NCBI GenBank assembly: GCA_030066475.1
Contig: JASJBO010000086.1
Coordinates: 1-42,841 of the forward strand
Direction of reading: 5' to 3'
DNA from: Myxococcota bacterium
GTDB lineage: Bacteria > Myxococcota_A > UBA9160 > PR03
DNA: 42,841 nucleotides
Both the position numbers and the translations under genes were made by a program. Below the pieces are notes generated by a model. It was not told where the DNA came from and ran no database searches. It saw only the letters and a program-made list of their open reading frames with translations. Numbering within the stretch: position 1 is the stretch's first letter; the number at the start of each line of letters is the position of its first letter. This document shows positions 1 through 7,394 of the stretch, one piece after another.

Positions 1-1112
1 GGCGGCCCGCCGAAGAAGCTCCGGAACACGTTGAAGTCCGGGATGCCGACGCTGCCGTCTCCGTCGTGGTCGACGGCGGGGTCGAAGCCCGGGTCGGCGT
101 CCGTCAGGCCGAACTGCGGGCGGAAGCGGTTGAAGTCGGAGATCCCGACGCTGCCGTCGTCGTTGTAGTCGGGGTCGCAGGCATCGCCGTAGCCGTCGCG
201 ATCCGCGTCGAGCTGGGTCGCGTTGGCGTCGTCGATGCAGTTGTCCTCGCGGTCGGGCACGCCGTCGCCGTCGGCGTCGCGGGGGCCGGACGCGAAGGCG
301 ATCGCGATCGGCTGCTCGTCGGAGGGATCCAGCAGCTCGGTCGCGAACAGCTCGGTGGTGGCGAGCGTCGCGATGTCGATGCGGTCCACGGCCGACTGGC
401 GCCCGGACGAGCCGAACTGCCGGACCCCATAGAGGACGTCCGACTCGTCAAAGGCGAGGTCTCGGTAGTAGGGGGGCGATCCGGTCGGCGTGTCGAGCGT
501 ACCCAGACGGGTAGCGGCGCCCGTGTCGAGGTCGAGGGCGTACAGGTCCCATCCGATCCCGGTGATGTAGGCGTTGCCGCGGGAATCGATCGCCAGGGCC
601 GTCGGCGCCTGCCCGACCAGACCCGTGATCCCGGCCACCGGTGTGGCCGCTCCGGTGGCGGGGTCCATCCGGTAGAGCACGGAGCCGTTGATCACGCAGG
701 TCAGCTCCGGCGTGTTCACACAGCCGTCGGTGGCGCCGTAGAGCACGCCCGTGCTGGCGTCGTACTCGAGCGACCGGAAGTTCCAGCCCTGTCCGATCGG
801 TCCGATCGTGCTCCCCGCTCCGGTGGCCGGGTCCACCTCGAACAGGTCCGGCCCGTCCGCGTTCTGGAAGCGGTCCGTCGAGAGGAAGCGCCCGCTGGCG
901 TCGATGGTCAGGGCCCGCAGCAGCTCGGCGTCGGTGATCGCGACGCTCTCGAGGATCGCGCCGCTGCTCGCCTCGAGCTGCAACAGCTTGTGCGGGGGCG
1001 CCTGCCCCGAGATGGCATGGAGCGGCGCCTGGGCCACCGCCTCTCCGCTCGCCCAGAGCACCGGGACCACACAGGTCAGCCACGCGACCCACGTCCGCCG
1101 AATCGTTCGCAT
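1..1112 (-). CDS. Secreted protein with thrombospondin-3 and dockerin-like calcium repeats (C-terminus cut by window edge)
   Basis: About 370 residues are visible on the minus strand from the ATG at 1110-1112; no stop occurs before base 1, so the end is missing. The N-terminus is a signal peptide with a basic n-region (MRTIRR), a hydrophobic core and an AVAQA-like cleavage site. The middle (about 30-270) has repeated 'DPATGA' units typical of secreted beta-propeller-like proteins, so an extracellular or cell-surface role is likely. About residues 275-312 form a thrombospondin type 3 calcium repeat (DADGDGVPDREDNC, then DADRDGYGDACD). It is followed by two dockerin-like EF-hand loops, DYNDDGSVGISDFN and DHDGDGSVGIPDFN. 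The EF-hand calcium ligands are intact. The substrate or partner is unknown. The downstream SDR/ADH genes are on the same strand but look functionally unrelated. Confidence 0.8.
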   Translation of the reverse strand, partial: MRTIRRTWVAWLTCVVPVLWASGEAVAQAPLHAISGQAPPHKLLQLEASSGAILESVAITDAELLRALTIDASGRFLSTDRFQNADGPDLFEVDPATGAGSTIGPIGQGWNFRSLEYDASTGVLYGATDGCVNTPELTCVINGSVLYRMDPATGAATPVAGITGLVGQAPTALAIDSRGNAYITGIGWDLYALDLDTGAATRLGTLDTPTGSPPYYRDLAFDESDVLYGVRQFGSSGRQSAVDRIDIATLATTELFATELLDPSDEQPIAIAFASGPRDADGDGVPDREDNCIDDANATQLDADRDGYGDACDPDYNDDGSVGISDFNRFRPQFGLTDADPGFDPAVDHDGDGSVGIPDFNVFRSFFGGP

Positions 1113-1129
1113 CCTCGAGCCCTCCACTC

Positions 1130-2011
1130 TCACTCCGCCGGCGCGCGCCCGGGCTCTCCGAGCTGGTCCGGCACCACGTGCGTGGGGTTGCGCGCCTCGC
1201 GCAGGTCGTCGAGCCGCACCTTGGCGGCCTCGCGCCAGCCGTCGCCTTCGGGCGCGAGGACGTAGAAGCGCCGCTCGCGGATCGCCTCGAGCGTGCGGTC
1301 GGCGATCACGGCCGGCGGCGCGCCCTGGCTCATGAAGCCCGCGAGTGCGCCCTCGACCACTTCGGTCTCCGCCGTGGCCTCGCCGTCCTTGCGCGCGAGA
1401 TGGGGCGGGCGGTTGCGCTGCGCGCGGCCGATGCCGGTCGAGATCAGCTCCGGACACACCGCCGAGACGCCCACGTGCGGCGCCTGGCCCGAGAGCTCGT
1501 GGTAGAGCGACTCGCTGAGCGAGAGCACGGCGTGCTTGCTCATGTAGTAGGCGCCGGCCAGCGGCGACGAGGTGAGCGCCGCCATCGAGGCGGTGTTCAC
1601 CACGTGGCCCTCGTCCTGCTGCATCAGGATCGGCACGAAGGTGCGGATGCCGTGGATCACGCCCCAGACGTTGACGCCCAGCACCCACTCGTAGTCGGAG
1701 ACCGGCGCCTGCCAGGAGAGCCCGCCCGCGAACACGCCCGCGTTGTTGCAGACGACGTGGACGGCGCCGAAGCGGTGGAGCGCGCGCTCGGCCAGCGCGC
1801 TCACCGAATCGGCCCGGGCCACGTCGGTACGCACGGCCAGCGTCTCGACGCCGGTCTCCTCGAGCTCGCGCGCGGCGTGCTCGAGCGGCTCCGCCTCGAC
1901 GTCGGCCAGCACCAGCTTCATCCCCTCGGCACCCAGGCGCGCGGACAGGGCGCGGCCGATGCCGCTCGCCGCGCCCGTCACGACCGCCACCCGATCCCGG
2001 AGCTCCTGCAT
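1130..2011 (-). CDS. SDR-family NAD(P)-dependent oxidoreductase
   Basis: 293 residues, a classical-to-extended short-chain dehydrogenase that oxidises or reduces an alcohol/ketone with NAD(P). The cofactor motif TGAASGIG is at residues 12-19, NNAG is at about 90, the catalytic Ser lies in 'NTASMAAL', and Tyr/Lys are in AYYMSKHA. An acidic residue ends beta-2 (VLADVEAE), which usually indicates NAD preference. A strong Shine-Dalgarno run (GGGGGAA) precedes the ATG. The gene is 9 bases downstream of a short TetR gene, which is itself coupled to an alcohol dehydrogenase, so ADH-TetR-SDR is probably one transcript handling successive alcohol/ketone oxidations. The exact substrate is not evident. 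Confidence 0.9.
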   Translation of the reverse strand: MQELRDRVAVVTGAASGIGRALSARLGAEGMKLVLADVEAEPLEHAARELEETGVETLAVRTDVARADSVSALAERALHRFGAVHVVCNNAGVFAGGLSWQAPVSDYEWVLGVNVWGVIHGIRTFVPILMQQDEGHVVNTASMAALTSSPLAGAYYMSKHAVLSLSESLYHELSGQAPHVGVSAVCPELISTGIGRAQRNRPPHLARKDGEATAETEVVEGALAGFMSQGAPPAVIADRTLEAIRERRFYVLAPEGDGWREAAKVRLDDLREARNPTHVVPDQLGEPGRAPAE

Positions 2012-2020
2012 CGTTCCCCC

Positions 2021-2449
2021 TTAGACGGCCTGCATCTCGAGCAGCACGTCGTCGGCCGGGCCCCGCGTCCCCGCCGTGCGCAGCACCTCCAGCACGACGC
2101 TGCGCACCAGCGGCTGCGCCTTCTCGCCCAGCTCGGCTGAGATCCCGAAGAAGTCGGCGATGGTCGCGGCGGCGGGCGCCCGCATGGCGCGCTCGCGCGC
2201 CAGCAGCTCGCGGGTGAACTCGAGCATGCGGTCGGCCAGCGCGGCCAGCACGTGGGACTTGCTGGGGAAGTGGTTGAACACGGTCTTCTGCGCCACCCGG
2301 GCGGCCGCGGCGATCTGGTCGACCGTGGTGTCCTCGTAGCCCTGGCGCAGGATCAGCCGGGCGCCGGCCTCGACGATGCGATAGCGCACCTCGCGCTTCT
2401 TGCGCTCGCGCCGCCCCGCGCCCGCCGCGGCGCCGTGCGCGGCGCTCAC
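2021..2449 (-). CDS. Short TetR-family transcriptional regulator
   Basis: 142 residues from a GTG start that overlaps the ADH stop (GTGA), indicating translational coupling. The N-terminal DNA-binding domain is complete: RERKKREVRYRIVEAGARL, then the helix-turn-helix TTVDQIAAAARVAQKTVFNHF and 'PSKSHVLAALADRM'. TetR regulators are usually 180-210 residues; here the ligand-binding region is only about 80 residues and ends abruptly after LLEMQAV. It may be a naturally short form or a truncated gene. The nearest candidate operator is the palindrome at 3577-3592 in front of the operon, which would allow autoregulation and control of the divergent P450. Family assignment is sure; ligand and regulon are inferred. 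Confidence 0.8.
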   Translation of the reverse strand: MSAAHGAAAGAGRRERKKREVRYRIVEAGARLILRQGYEDTTVDQIAAAARVAQKTVFNHFPSKSHVLAALADRMLEFTRELLARERAMRAPAAATIADFFGISAELGEKAQPLVRSVVLEVLRTAGTRGPADDVLLEMQAV

Positions 2450-3543
2450 AGCTCGAGCACCGTCCGCACGCCGCGCTGGTGGCGCAGGTCGTCGAAGGCG
2501 CGGTCGATCTCGGCCAGCGGACGCCGCGCGGTGATCAGCGCCTCCAGGTCGAGGCGGCCGGCCTGCCAGAGCGAAACCAGCCGCGGAATCTCGCGCAGCG
2601 AGTGGGAGCCGCCGAGCACGCAGCCCACCAGGCGCTTGCCGGTCACCGTGAACAGCGCCGCCGGCGCCAGCTCGATCGCCTCGTCGAGCGGCGGCGCGCC
2701 CACGCACACGGTGGTGCCGCCGTTCCTGGTGGCGGCCAGCCCGGAAGCGACCAGGCTGGCGCGTCCCGCCGTCTCGAAGGCGTGGTCGACGCCGATCCCG
2801 GTGAGCTCGCGCGCGCGCGCCGCCACGTCCTCGGCGGTCGGATCGACGCAGGCGGTGGCGCCGAGCGCCTCGGCGGCCGCACGCCGCTCCTTCACCGGGT
2901 CGGACACCAGGATGTGCGCCGCGCCGGCGAGCCGCGCGCCGAGCACCACCGACAGGCCGACCCCGCCGAGTCCGAGCACCAGCACGCTGTCGCCCTCCTC
3001 GACGCGCGCCGTGTTGAGCACCGCACCCACGCCGGTCTGCACCGCGCAGCCGAGCACGCAGACGACGTCGAGCGGCACGTCGCGCGGCACCGGCACCGCG
3101 CCGCGCTCGGACACCACCGTGTACTCCGCGAAGGCCGCCACGTTGAGCCCGCGCCAGACGCGCTCGCCGCCGCGCGAGAGGCCGGTCGATCCGTCCGGGA
3201 AGGCATGGGTCTGGATGCCCAGCGACCCGACGCACAGGCTGGGCTCGCCGCGCACGCAGTAGGGACAGCGTCCGCAGGGCGGACACGGCGTCAGCACCAC
3301 CGGGTCGCCGGGCGCCAGACCGGTGACGTCGGGGCCCACGGCGTCCACCACGCCGGCCGCCTCGTGGCCGAGCACGATCGGCAGCGGGCTCGGAAAGGTG
3401 CCGTCGGCCAACGAGAGGTCGGAGTGGCAGACACCGCAGTGCGACACGCGCACCCGCACATGGCCGGCGCGGGGCGCGTCGATCTCGACGTCGTCGTGCA
3501 GGCGCAGCGGCTCGCCCTGCGCTTCGAGCACCGCAGCTCGCAT
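2446..3543 (-). CDS. Zinc-dependent alcohol dehydrogenase (MDR family)
   Basis: 365 residues, a medium-chain zinc alcohol dehydrogenase. Catalytic zinc ligands are visible as GVCHSD (Cys39) and GHE (His60-Glu61). The structural zinc lobe is CGRCPYC...C, with Cys90, 93, 96 and 104. The Rossmann motif is GLGGVGLS, followed by 'ILVSDPVKERR' with an Asp typical for NAD(H). Closest by pattern are class III-like NAD- or NDMA-dependent alcohol dehydrogenases that oxidise primary alcohols to aldehydes. The ATG is the first gene start after the intergenic region shared with the divergent P450. The stop overlaps the start of the short TetR. A P450 hydroxylation followed by alcohol oxidation is a plausible route; this is inference from gene order. 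Confidence 0.92.
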   Translation of the reverse strand: MRAAVLEAQGEPLRLHDDVEIDAPRAGHVRVRVSHCGVCHSDLSLADGTFPSPLPIVLGHEAAGVVDAVGPDVTGLAPGDPVVLTPCPPCGRCPYCVRGEPSLCVGSLGIQTHAFPDGSTGLSRGGERVWRGLNVAAFAEYTVVSERGAVPVPRDVPLDVVCVLGCAVQTGVGAVLNTARVEEGDSVLVLGLGGVGLSVVLGARLAGAAHILVSDPVKERRAAAEALGATACVDPTAEDVAARARELTGIGVDHAFETAGRASLVASGLAATRNGGTTVCVGAPPLDEAIELAPAALFTVTGKRLVGCVLGGSHSLREIPRLVSLWQAGRLDLEALITARRPLAEIDRAFDDLRHQRGVRTVLEL

Positions 3544-3576
3544 CCGCTTCCCTTCCCGCGGCTGGACACCGCTCGC

Positions 3577-3592
3577 GACTGAACTTACAGTC
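3577..3592. promoter_or_regulatory. Candidate operator GACTG-N6-CAGTC in divergent ADH/P450 promoter
   Basis: A perfect inverted repeat (GACTG, six bases, CAGTC) lies in the 72-base region between the divergent starts of the ADH operon (3543) and the P450 (3616). Size and location fit a TetR-type operator, and the short TetR encoded in the ADH operon is the obvious candidate binder. No clear -35/-10 pair could be assigned. Confidence 0.45.
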
Positions 3593-3615
3593 TACTGCTC
3601 CGTTCGGAGAGCGAC

Positions 3616-4812
3616 ATGGAACGTCCCGACGTCGACCTGGTCGACGGGCGCTTCTACGCCGGCGACAAGCACCCCGCGTTCGCCTGGATGCGCGAGCACG
3701 AGCCGGTCTACCACGATCGCAAGAACGACCTGTGGGCGGTGACCCGCCACGCCGACTTGATGGCGGTGTCGAAGGACGCGGCCACGTTCTGCAGCGGCCA
3801 GGGCTTCCGGCCGGACGCCCCGATCATGCCGATGATGATCAACATGGACCGGCCGGAGCACATGATCCGCCGCAACCTGGTGAACCGGGGCTTCACCCCG
3901 CGCCGGGTCGCCGAGCAGGAGCGAAAGATCCGCGCGGTGTGCACGGAGATCCTCGACGCGGTGGTGGAACGCGGCGAGTGCGACTTCGTGTGCGACGTGG
4001 CGGCGCCGCTGCCGATGATCATGATCGGCGACATGCTGGGCGTGCTGCCCGAAGACCGCGACGACCTGCTGCGCTGGAGCGAGGACATGATCGCCGCGGT
4101 GGGAAGCCCGGACCCCGAGGCCCTGAAACGCGCCGGCGAGGCGATGCTGGAGTACTCGGCGTACATCCGGAACGTGGTGGGCGACCGGCGCGGCCGGCCG
4201 CCGCAGGACGACTTGATGAGTGTCCTGGTGCACGCCGAGGTTGACGGCGCCCGCCTCGACGACGACTCCATCCTATACGAGTCGCTGCTGATCCTGACCG
4301 GCGGCGACGAGACCACCCGTCACGTCATCAGCGGCGGCATGGAGCAGCTGCTGCGCCATCCCGCGCAGCGCCAGAAGCTGATCGACGACCCCGGCCGGAT
4401 CCCGCTGGCGGTCGAGGAGATGCTGCGCTGGGTGACGCCGATCCAGAACATGATGCGCACCACCACGCGCTCCGCGCAGCTGGGCGGCACCGAGCTCGCG
4501 GAAGGCAGCCGGCTGCTCCTGATGTACGCGTCGGCCAACCGCGACGAACGGGTCTTCGACGCGCCCGAGCGCTTCGACGTCGAGCGCGATCCCAACCCGC
4601 AGGTCGCCTTCGGCGGCTACGGCAACCACTTCTGCCTGGGCAACGCCCTCGCGCGCCTCGAGCTGCGCGTGATGTTCGAGGAGGCGCTGCGCCGGCTGCC
4701 CGACCTGGAGCTCGCCAGCGAGGACCCGCTGCCGCTGCGCGCCGCCAACTTCGTCGTGGGACCGGAGTCGATGCCGGTGCGCTTCCGCGCACAGGGACCG
4801 AGCCGTGCCTGA
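3616..4812 (+). CDS. Cytochrome P450
   Basis: 398 residues, the normal length of a soluble bacterial class I P450. It would hydroxylate an organic substrate using O2 and electrons from a ferredoxin/reductase not seen nearby. Landmarks are the I-helix oxygen-binding motif GGDETT (about 229-234), the K-helix ExxR pair Glu268/Arg271 in EEMLRW, and the heme loop AFGGYGNHFCLGNALA with the proximal Cys340. The Phe sits one residue further from the Cys than in the common FGxGxHxC form, an arrangement also seen in CYP125-type sterol/lipid hydroxylases. Shine-Dalgarno GGAGAG lies 6-7 bases before the ATG. The last bases overlap the methyltransferase start, so the two are co-translated. Confidence 0.93.
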   Translation: MERPDVDLVDGRFYAGDKHPAFAWMREHEPVYHDRKNDLWAVTRHADLMAVSKDAATFCSGQGFRPDAPIMPMMINMDRPEHMIRRNLVNRGFTPRRVAEQERKIRAVCTEILDAVVERGECDFVCDVAAPLPMIMIGDMLGVLPEDRDDLLRWSEDMIAAVGSPDPEALKRAGEAMLEYSAYIRNVVGDRRGRPPQDDLMSVLVHAEVDGARLDDDSILYESLLILTGGDETTRHVISGGMEQLLRHPAQRQKLIDDPGRIPLAVEEMLRWVTPIQNMMRTTTRSAQLGGTELAEGSRLLLMYASANRDERVFDAPERFDVERDPNPQVAFGGYGNHFCLGNALARLELRVMFEEALRRLPDLELASEDPLPLRAANFVVGPESMPVRFRAQGPSRA

Positions 4813-5587
4813 TCGCGACGCGAGCCGGGACGCGGCCCGCGTCCGGGAGGCGCGTCGCTACGACGAGATCGGTCGCGGCTACGTCCGGTGGCGGCGGCCC
4901 GACCCGCGCATCGAGGCGCGCATCCGGGCGGCGCTGGGCGAGGCGCGCACGGTGGTGAACGTGGGCGCGGGAACCGGCTCCTATGAGCCCGACGACAGGC
5001 CGGTCCTGGCGGTCGAGCCGTCGCTCACCATGATCGCGCAGCGCAGACCGGGCAGCGCACCCGTGGTGCGCGGACGCGCCGAGCGGCTGCCGCTGCGCGA
5101 CGGCGCCTTCGACGCGGGGCTCGCCCTGCTGACGCTGCACCACTGGGCCGACTGGCGCGCGGGGCTCGCCGAGCTGCGCCGCGTGGCGCGGCGCTGCGTG
5201 GTGTTCCACTTCGATCCGAACCTGCAGCGCGAGAACTGGTTCGCCCGCGAGTACGCGCCGGCCGCGGTCCTGGCCGAGGACGAGCGGGCGCCTCCGATCG
5301 GCGGCGTGCTGGCCGCCCTCGGCGGCGGTCGCATCGAGCCCGTCCCCGTGCCACACGACTGCAGCGACGGCTTCTTCGGCGCCTGGTGGCGACGGCCGCA
5401 CGCCTACCTCGATTCCGCCGTCCGGGAGGGCATCTCCTCGCTCGCGCGGCTCTCGCCCGAGGAGGCCGAGCCGGGCCTGGCGCGGCTCGCGGCCGACCTC
5501 GAGTCCGGCGCCTGGCACGAGCGCTTCGGCCACCTGCTCGAGCGCGACGAGCTCGACCTCGGCTACCGCCTCGTCGTCTCGGCCTGA
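4805..5587 (+). CDS. Class I SAM-dependent methyltransferase
   Basis: 260 residues from a GTG start that overlaps the P450 stop by eight bases. Motif I is VVNVGAGTGSYEP, motif II ends in AVEPS (Glu binding the SAM ribose), 'GRAERLPLRDGAFD' is the post-II loop, and LLTLHHWADW is motif IV. This is the type 11 (UbiE/Coq5-like) fold. The acceptor substrate is unknown; coupling to the P450 suggests methylation of the hydroxylated product, but that is inference. The 3' end overlaps the end of the convergent RNA methyltransferase gene by 25 bases. Confidence 0.88.
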   Translation: MPDRDASRDAARVREARRYDEIGRGYVRWRRPDPRIEARIRAALGEARTVVNVGAGTGSYEPDDRPVLAVEPSLTMIAQRRPGSAPVVRGRAERLPLRDGAFDAGLALLTLHHWADWRAGLAELRRVARRCVVFHFDPNLQRENWFAREYAPAAVLAEDERAPPIGGVLAALGGGRIEPVPVPHDCSDGFFGAWWRRPHAYLDSAVREGISSLARLSPEEAEPGLARLAADLESGAWHERFGHLLERDELDLGYRLVVSA

Positions 5588-6297
5588 GCGGGCACGCCGA
5601 GCTGGCGCAGGCGCTCGGCTGCCACCGCAGCCATCGCGGCCTGCAGGTTGTAGGCGGGGATGAAGCCCGCCATCGGCACGCGCACCACCTCGTCGCAGCG
5701 TGCGAGCAACGGCTCGGGGATGCCGCCCCCCTCGCCGCCGACGACGAACAGAGCGCGCCCGGTGAGGTCCGCCTCCCAGGGTGCGCGCCCGCCCACGTCC
5801 TCGATGCCGACCACACGACGGCCCGCGGCGCGCGCACCCTCGAGCACGGCGTCCGCCGGCTCCCAGTGCACGGGCAGGAAGCGCTCGGCGTGCATCGAGT
5901 GGCGCAGCGCCTGGCGTCGCGCGGCGGCGTCGAGGCGCGCGTCGAGGAACACCCCGGCTGCGCCCGAGACCTCGGCCGTGCGAATCGCGTAGCCCGCGTT
6001 GCCCGGATAGGCGACGTCCACCAGCAGCCAGGTCGCGCCCGGTCCGGCGTGCACGGCCTCTGGCGCGGCGGCGGGATCGCACCCGACCAGCGCGAGCGCC
6101 GCAGCCGGCGGTCGCACCCGGCTCATGCGGCGCAGGTCGTTCGCGCTGGTCTCGCGCACCGCAACGCCGGTGGCGCGCGCCCGCTCGACCAGCGGCGCCA
6201 GGCTCGCGTCGCCGCGCTCCACCAGCAGCAGGCGCACCGGCTCTCCCGCAGCCAACGCGGCCTCGATCTCGGCGCGGCCCGCGAGCTGTCGGCGCAT
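5563..6297 (-). CDS. TrmH/SpoU-family RNA 2'-O-methyltransferase
   Basis: 244 residues. The C-terminal SPOUT domain has the three family motifs: NAGYAIRTAE (N-x-G-x3-R type), VVGGEGGGIPE, and VRVPMAGFIPAYNLQAAMA, the trefoil-knot region that binds SAM. The N-terminal 'LLLVERGDASLAPLVERA' part resembles the RNA substrate-binding domain. In motif 3 the usual Ser-Leu-Asn is Ala-Tyr-Asn. It should methylate a ribose 2'-hydroxyl in tRNA or rRNA; the site cannot be predicted. The ATG shares a base with the stop of the upstream membrane protein gene (TGATG), so the two are coupled. Confidence 0.88.
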   Translation of the reverse strand: MRRQLAGRAEIEAALAAGEPVRLLLVERGDASLAPLVERARATGVAVRETSANDLRRMSRVRPPAAALALVGCDPAAAPEAVHAGPGATWLLVDVAYPGNAGYAIRTAEVSGAAGVFLDARLDAAARRQALRHSMHAERFLPVHWEPADAVLEGARAAGRRVVGIEDVGGRAPWEADLTGRALFVVGGEGGGIPEPLLARCDEVVRVPMAGFIPAYNLQAAMAAVAAERLRQLGVPAQAETTRR

Positions 6298-7295
6298 CAG
6301 TCGAGCAGCACGCCCACGGCGCGCTCCACCAGCGCGCCGCACACCCACGAGCCCAGCGGGATCAGCATGTAGAGCGCGAAGCGACCCAGGGTGGGCGTGT
6401 CGAACGGCCACTCGCGCAGCCCATCGATGTAGGCGCGCAGCGCCAGCAGGTCGCCGAGCCGCCCGGGCTCCTGGCCCGGTGCCTGCACGAGGCGCCGCAG
6501 CTCGGCATCGAGCTCCGCCAGGCGGGTCCGCTTCGCCTCCGCCACCCGCCGCTGCACGTCGCGGACCGGAAGCACCAGCGACAGCACGCCCATCGCAAGT
6601 GCCGCCACCAGCACGGGAACGGCCGGCAGGCCCCGGTCTCCGAACACCAGGAAGGGCAGCGCCAGCGAGATGCCGACGATCCAGACCGAGGAGACGCGCA
6701 GCGCCATGCGCCCCTGCAGGTAGAGCGGACGCAGGTCGAGCAGGTCGATGTCCGAGCGGTCTGTCTCGGCGCGGCGGACCAGCGTCCCCAGCGTGGTGAA
6801 GTAGGCGCCGCGCGCCAGCACCCAGCACAGCAGCGGCAGCAGGCCGAGCGCCCAGAACTCGGAGCGGATCGACACCCAGGGCCAGAAGCCCTCACGTCGC
6901 ACGATCACGGTCCAGAGCACCAGGCCGACGACGCAGCCCGCGAGGCCGGCCCAGCGGCTCCCACCGAGTCGCTCCTGCTCGAGGGAGCCCTGCTCGTTGG
7001 CCGGCACGCCGGCGGCGCGCGTGTCGGCTTCGAGCGTCGTCTGGAGATAGCCGAACGCGGCCACGGCGTAGCTCAGGATCAGGGCGACCAGCAGCGCCAC
7101 CTTGGCGCCGTCCGCGAGCGGATCGCCGGGCTCCGCGTCGATCAGCGCGTGGCCCAGCGCGACGTGCGCGGCCAGGAGCACGGCCGTCCCGAGCACGACG
7201 AGCGCGCCCGCCGCCGGGGCGGGGCCGATCGGCAGGAGCTTGCTGAGCCGCAGCTCCCACGGCAGCCGCGGCCGACCCTGCGCCTGCTCCGCCAT
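6297..7295 (-). CDS. Multi-spanning membrane protein of unknown function
   Basis: 332 residues from the ATG at 7293-7295; in-frame starts slightly upstream are also possible because no strong ribosome site is seen. About six hydrophobic segments are visible, including GALVVLGTAVLLAAHVAL, VALLVALILSYAVAAFGYL, GLAGCVVGLVLWTVIV, FWALGLLPLLCWVLA, VWIVGISLALPFLVF and VPVLVAALAMGVLSLVLPV. A charged cytosolic stretch follows (residues about 245-290, rich in Arg/Glu), and then a final helix. No enzymatic motif is recognised. It is translationally coupled to the RNA methyltransferase. It could be a conserved inner-membrane protein, but I cannot name a family. Confidence 0.7.
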   Translation of the reverse strand: MAEQAQGRPRLPWELRLSKLLPIGPAPAAGALVVLGTAVLLAAHVALGHALIDAEPGDPLADGAKVALLVALILSYAVAAFGYLQTTLEADTRAAGVPANEQGSLEQERLGGSRWAGLAGCVVGLVLWTVIVRREGFWPWVSIRSEFWALGLLPLLCWVLARGAYFTTLGTLVRRAETDRSDIDLLDLRPLYLQGRMALRVSSVWIVGISLALPFLVFGDRGLPAVPVLVAALAMGVLSLVLPVRDVQRRVAEAKRTRLAELDAELRRLVQAPGQEPGRLGDLLALRAYIDGLREWPFDTPTLGRFALYMLIPLGSWVCGALVERAVGVLLD

Positions 7296-7394
7296 CGAGC
7301 GGAAGGCTACCGCAGGCGCGGGCGCCAGGCCCCGCGGGGCCACCAGATGGTCGGCTCGCTGTGCCATCATGCGTCGCCCGACGGGAGGTGTGCC

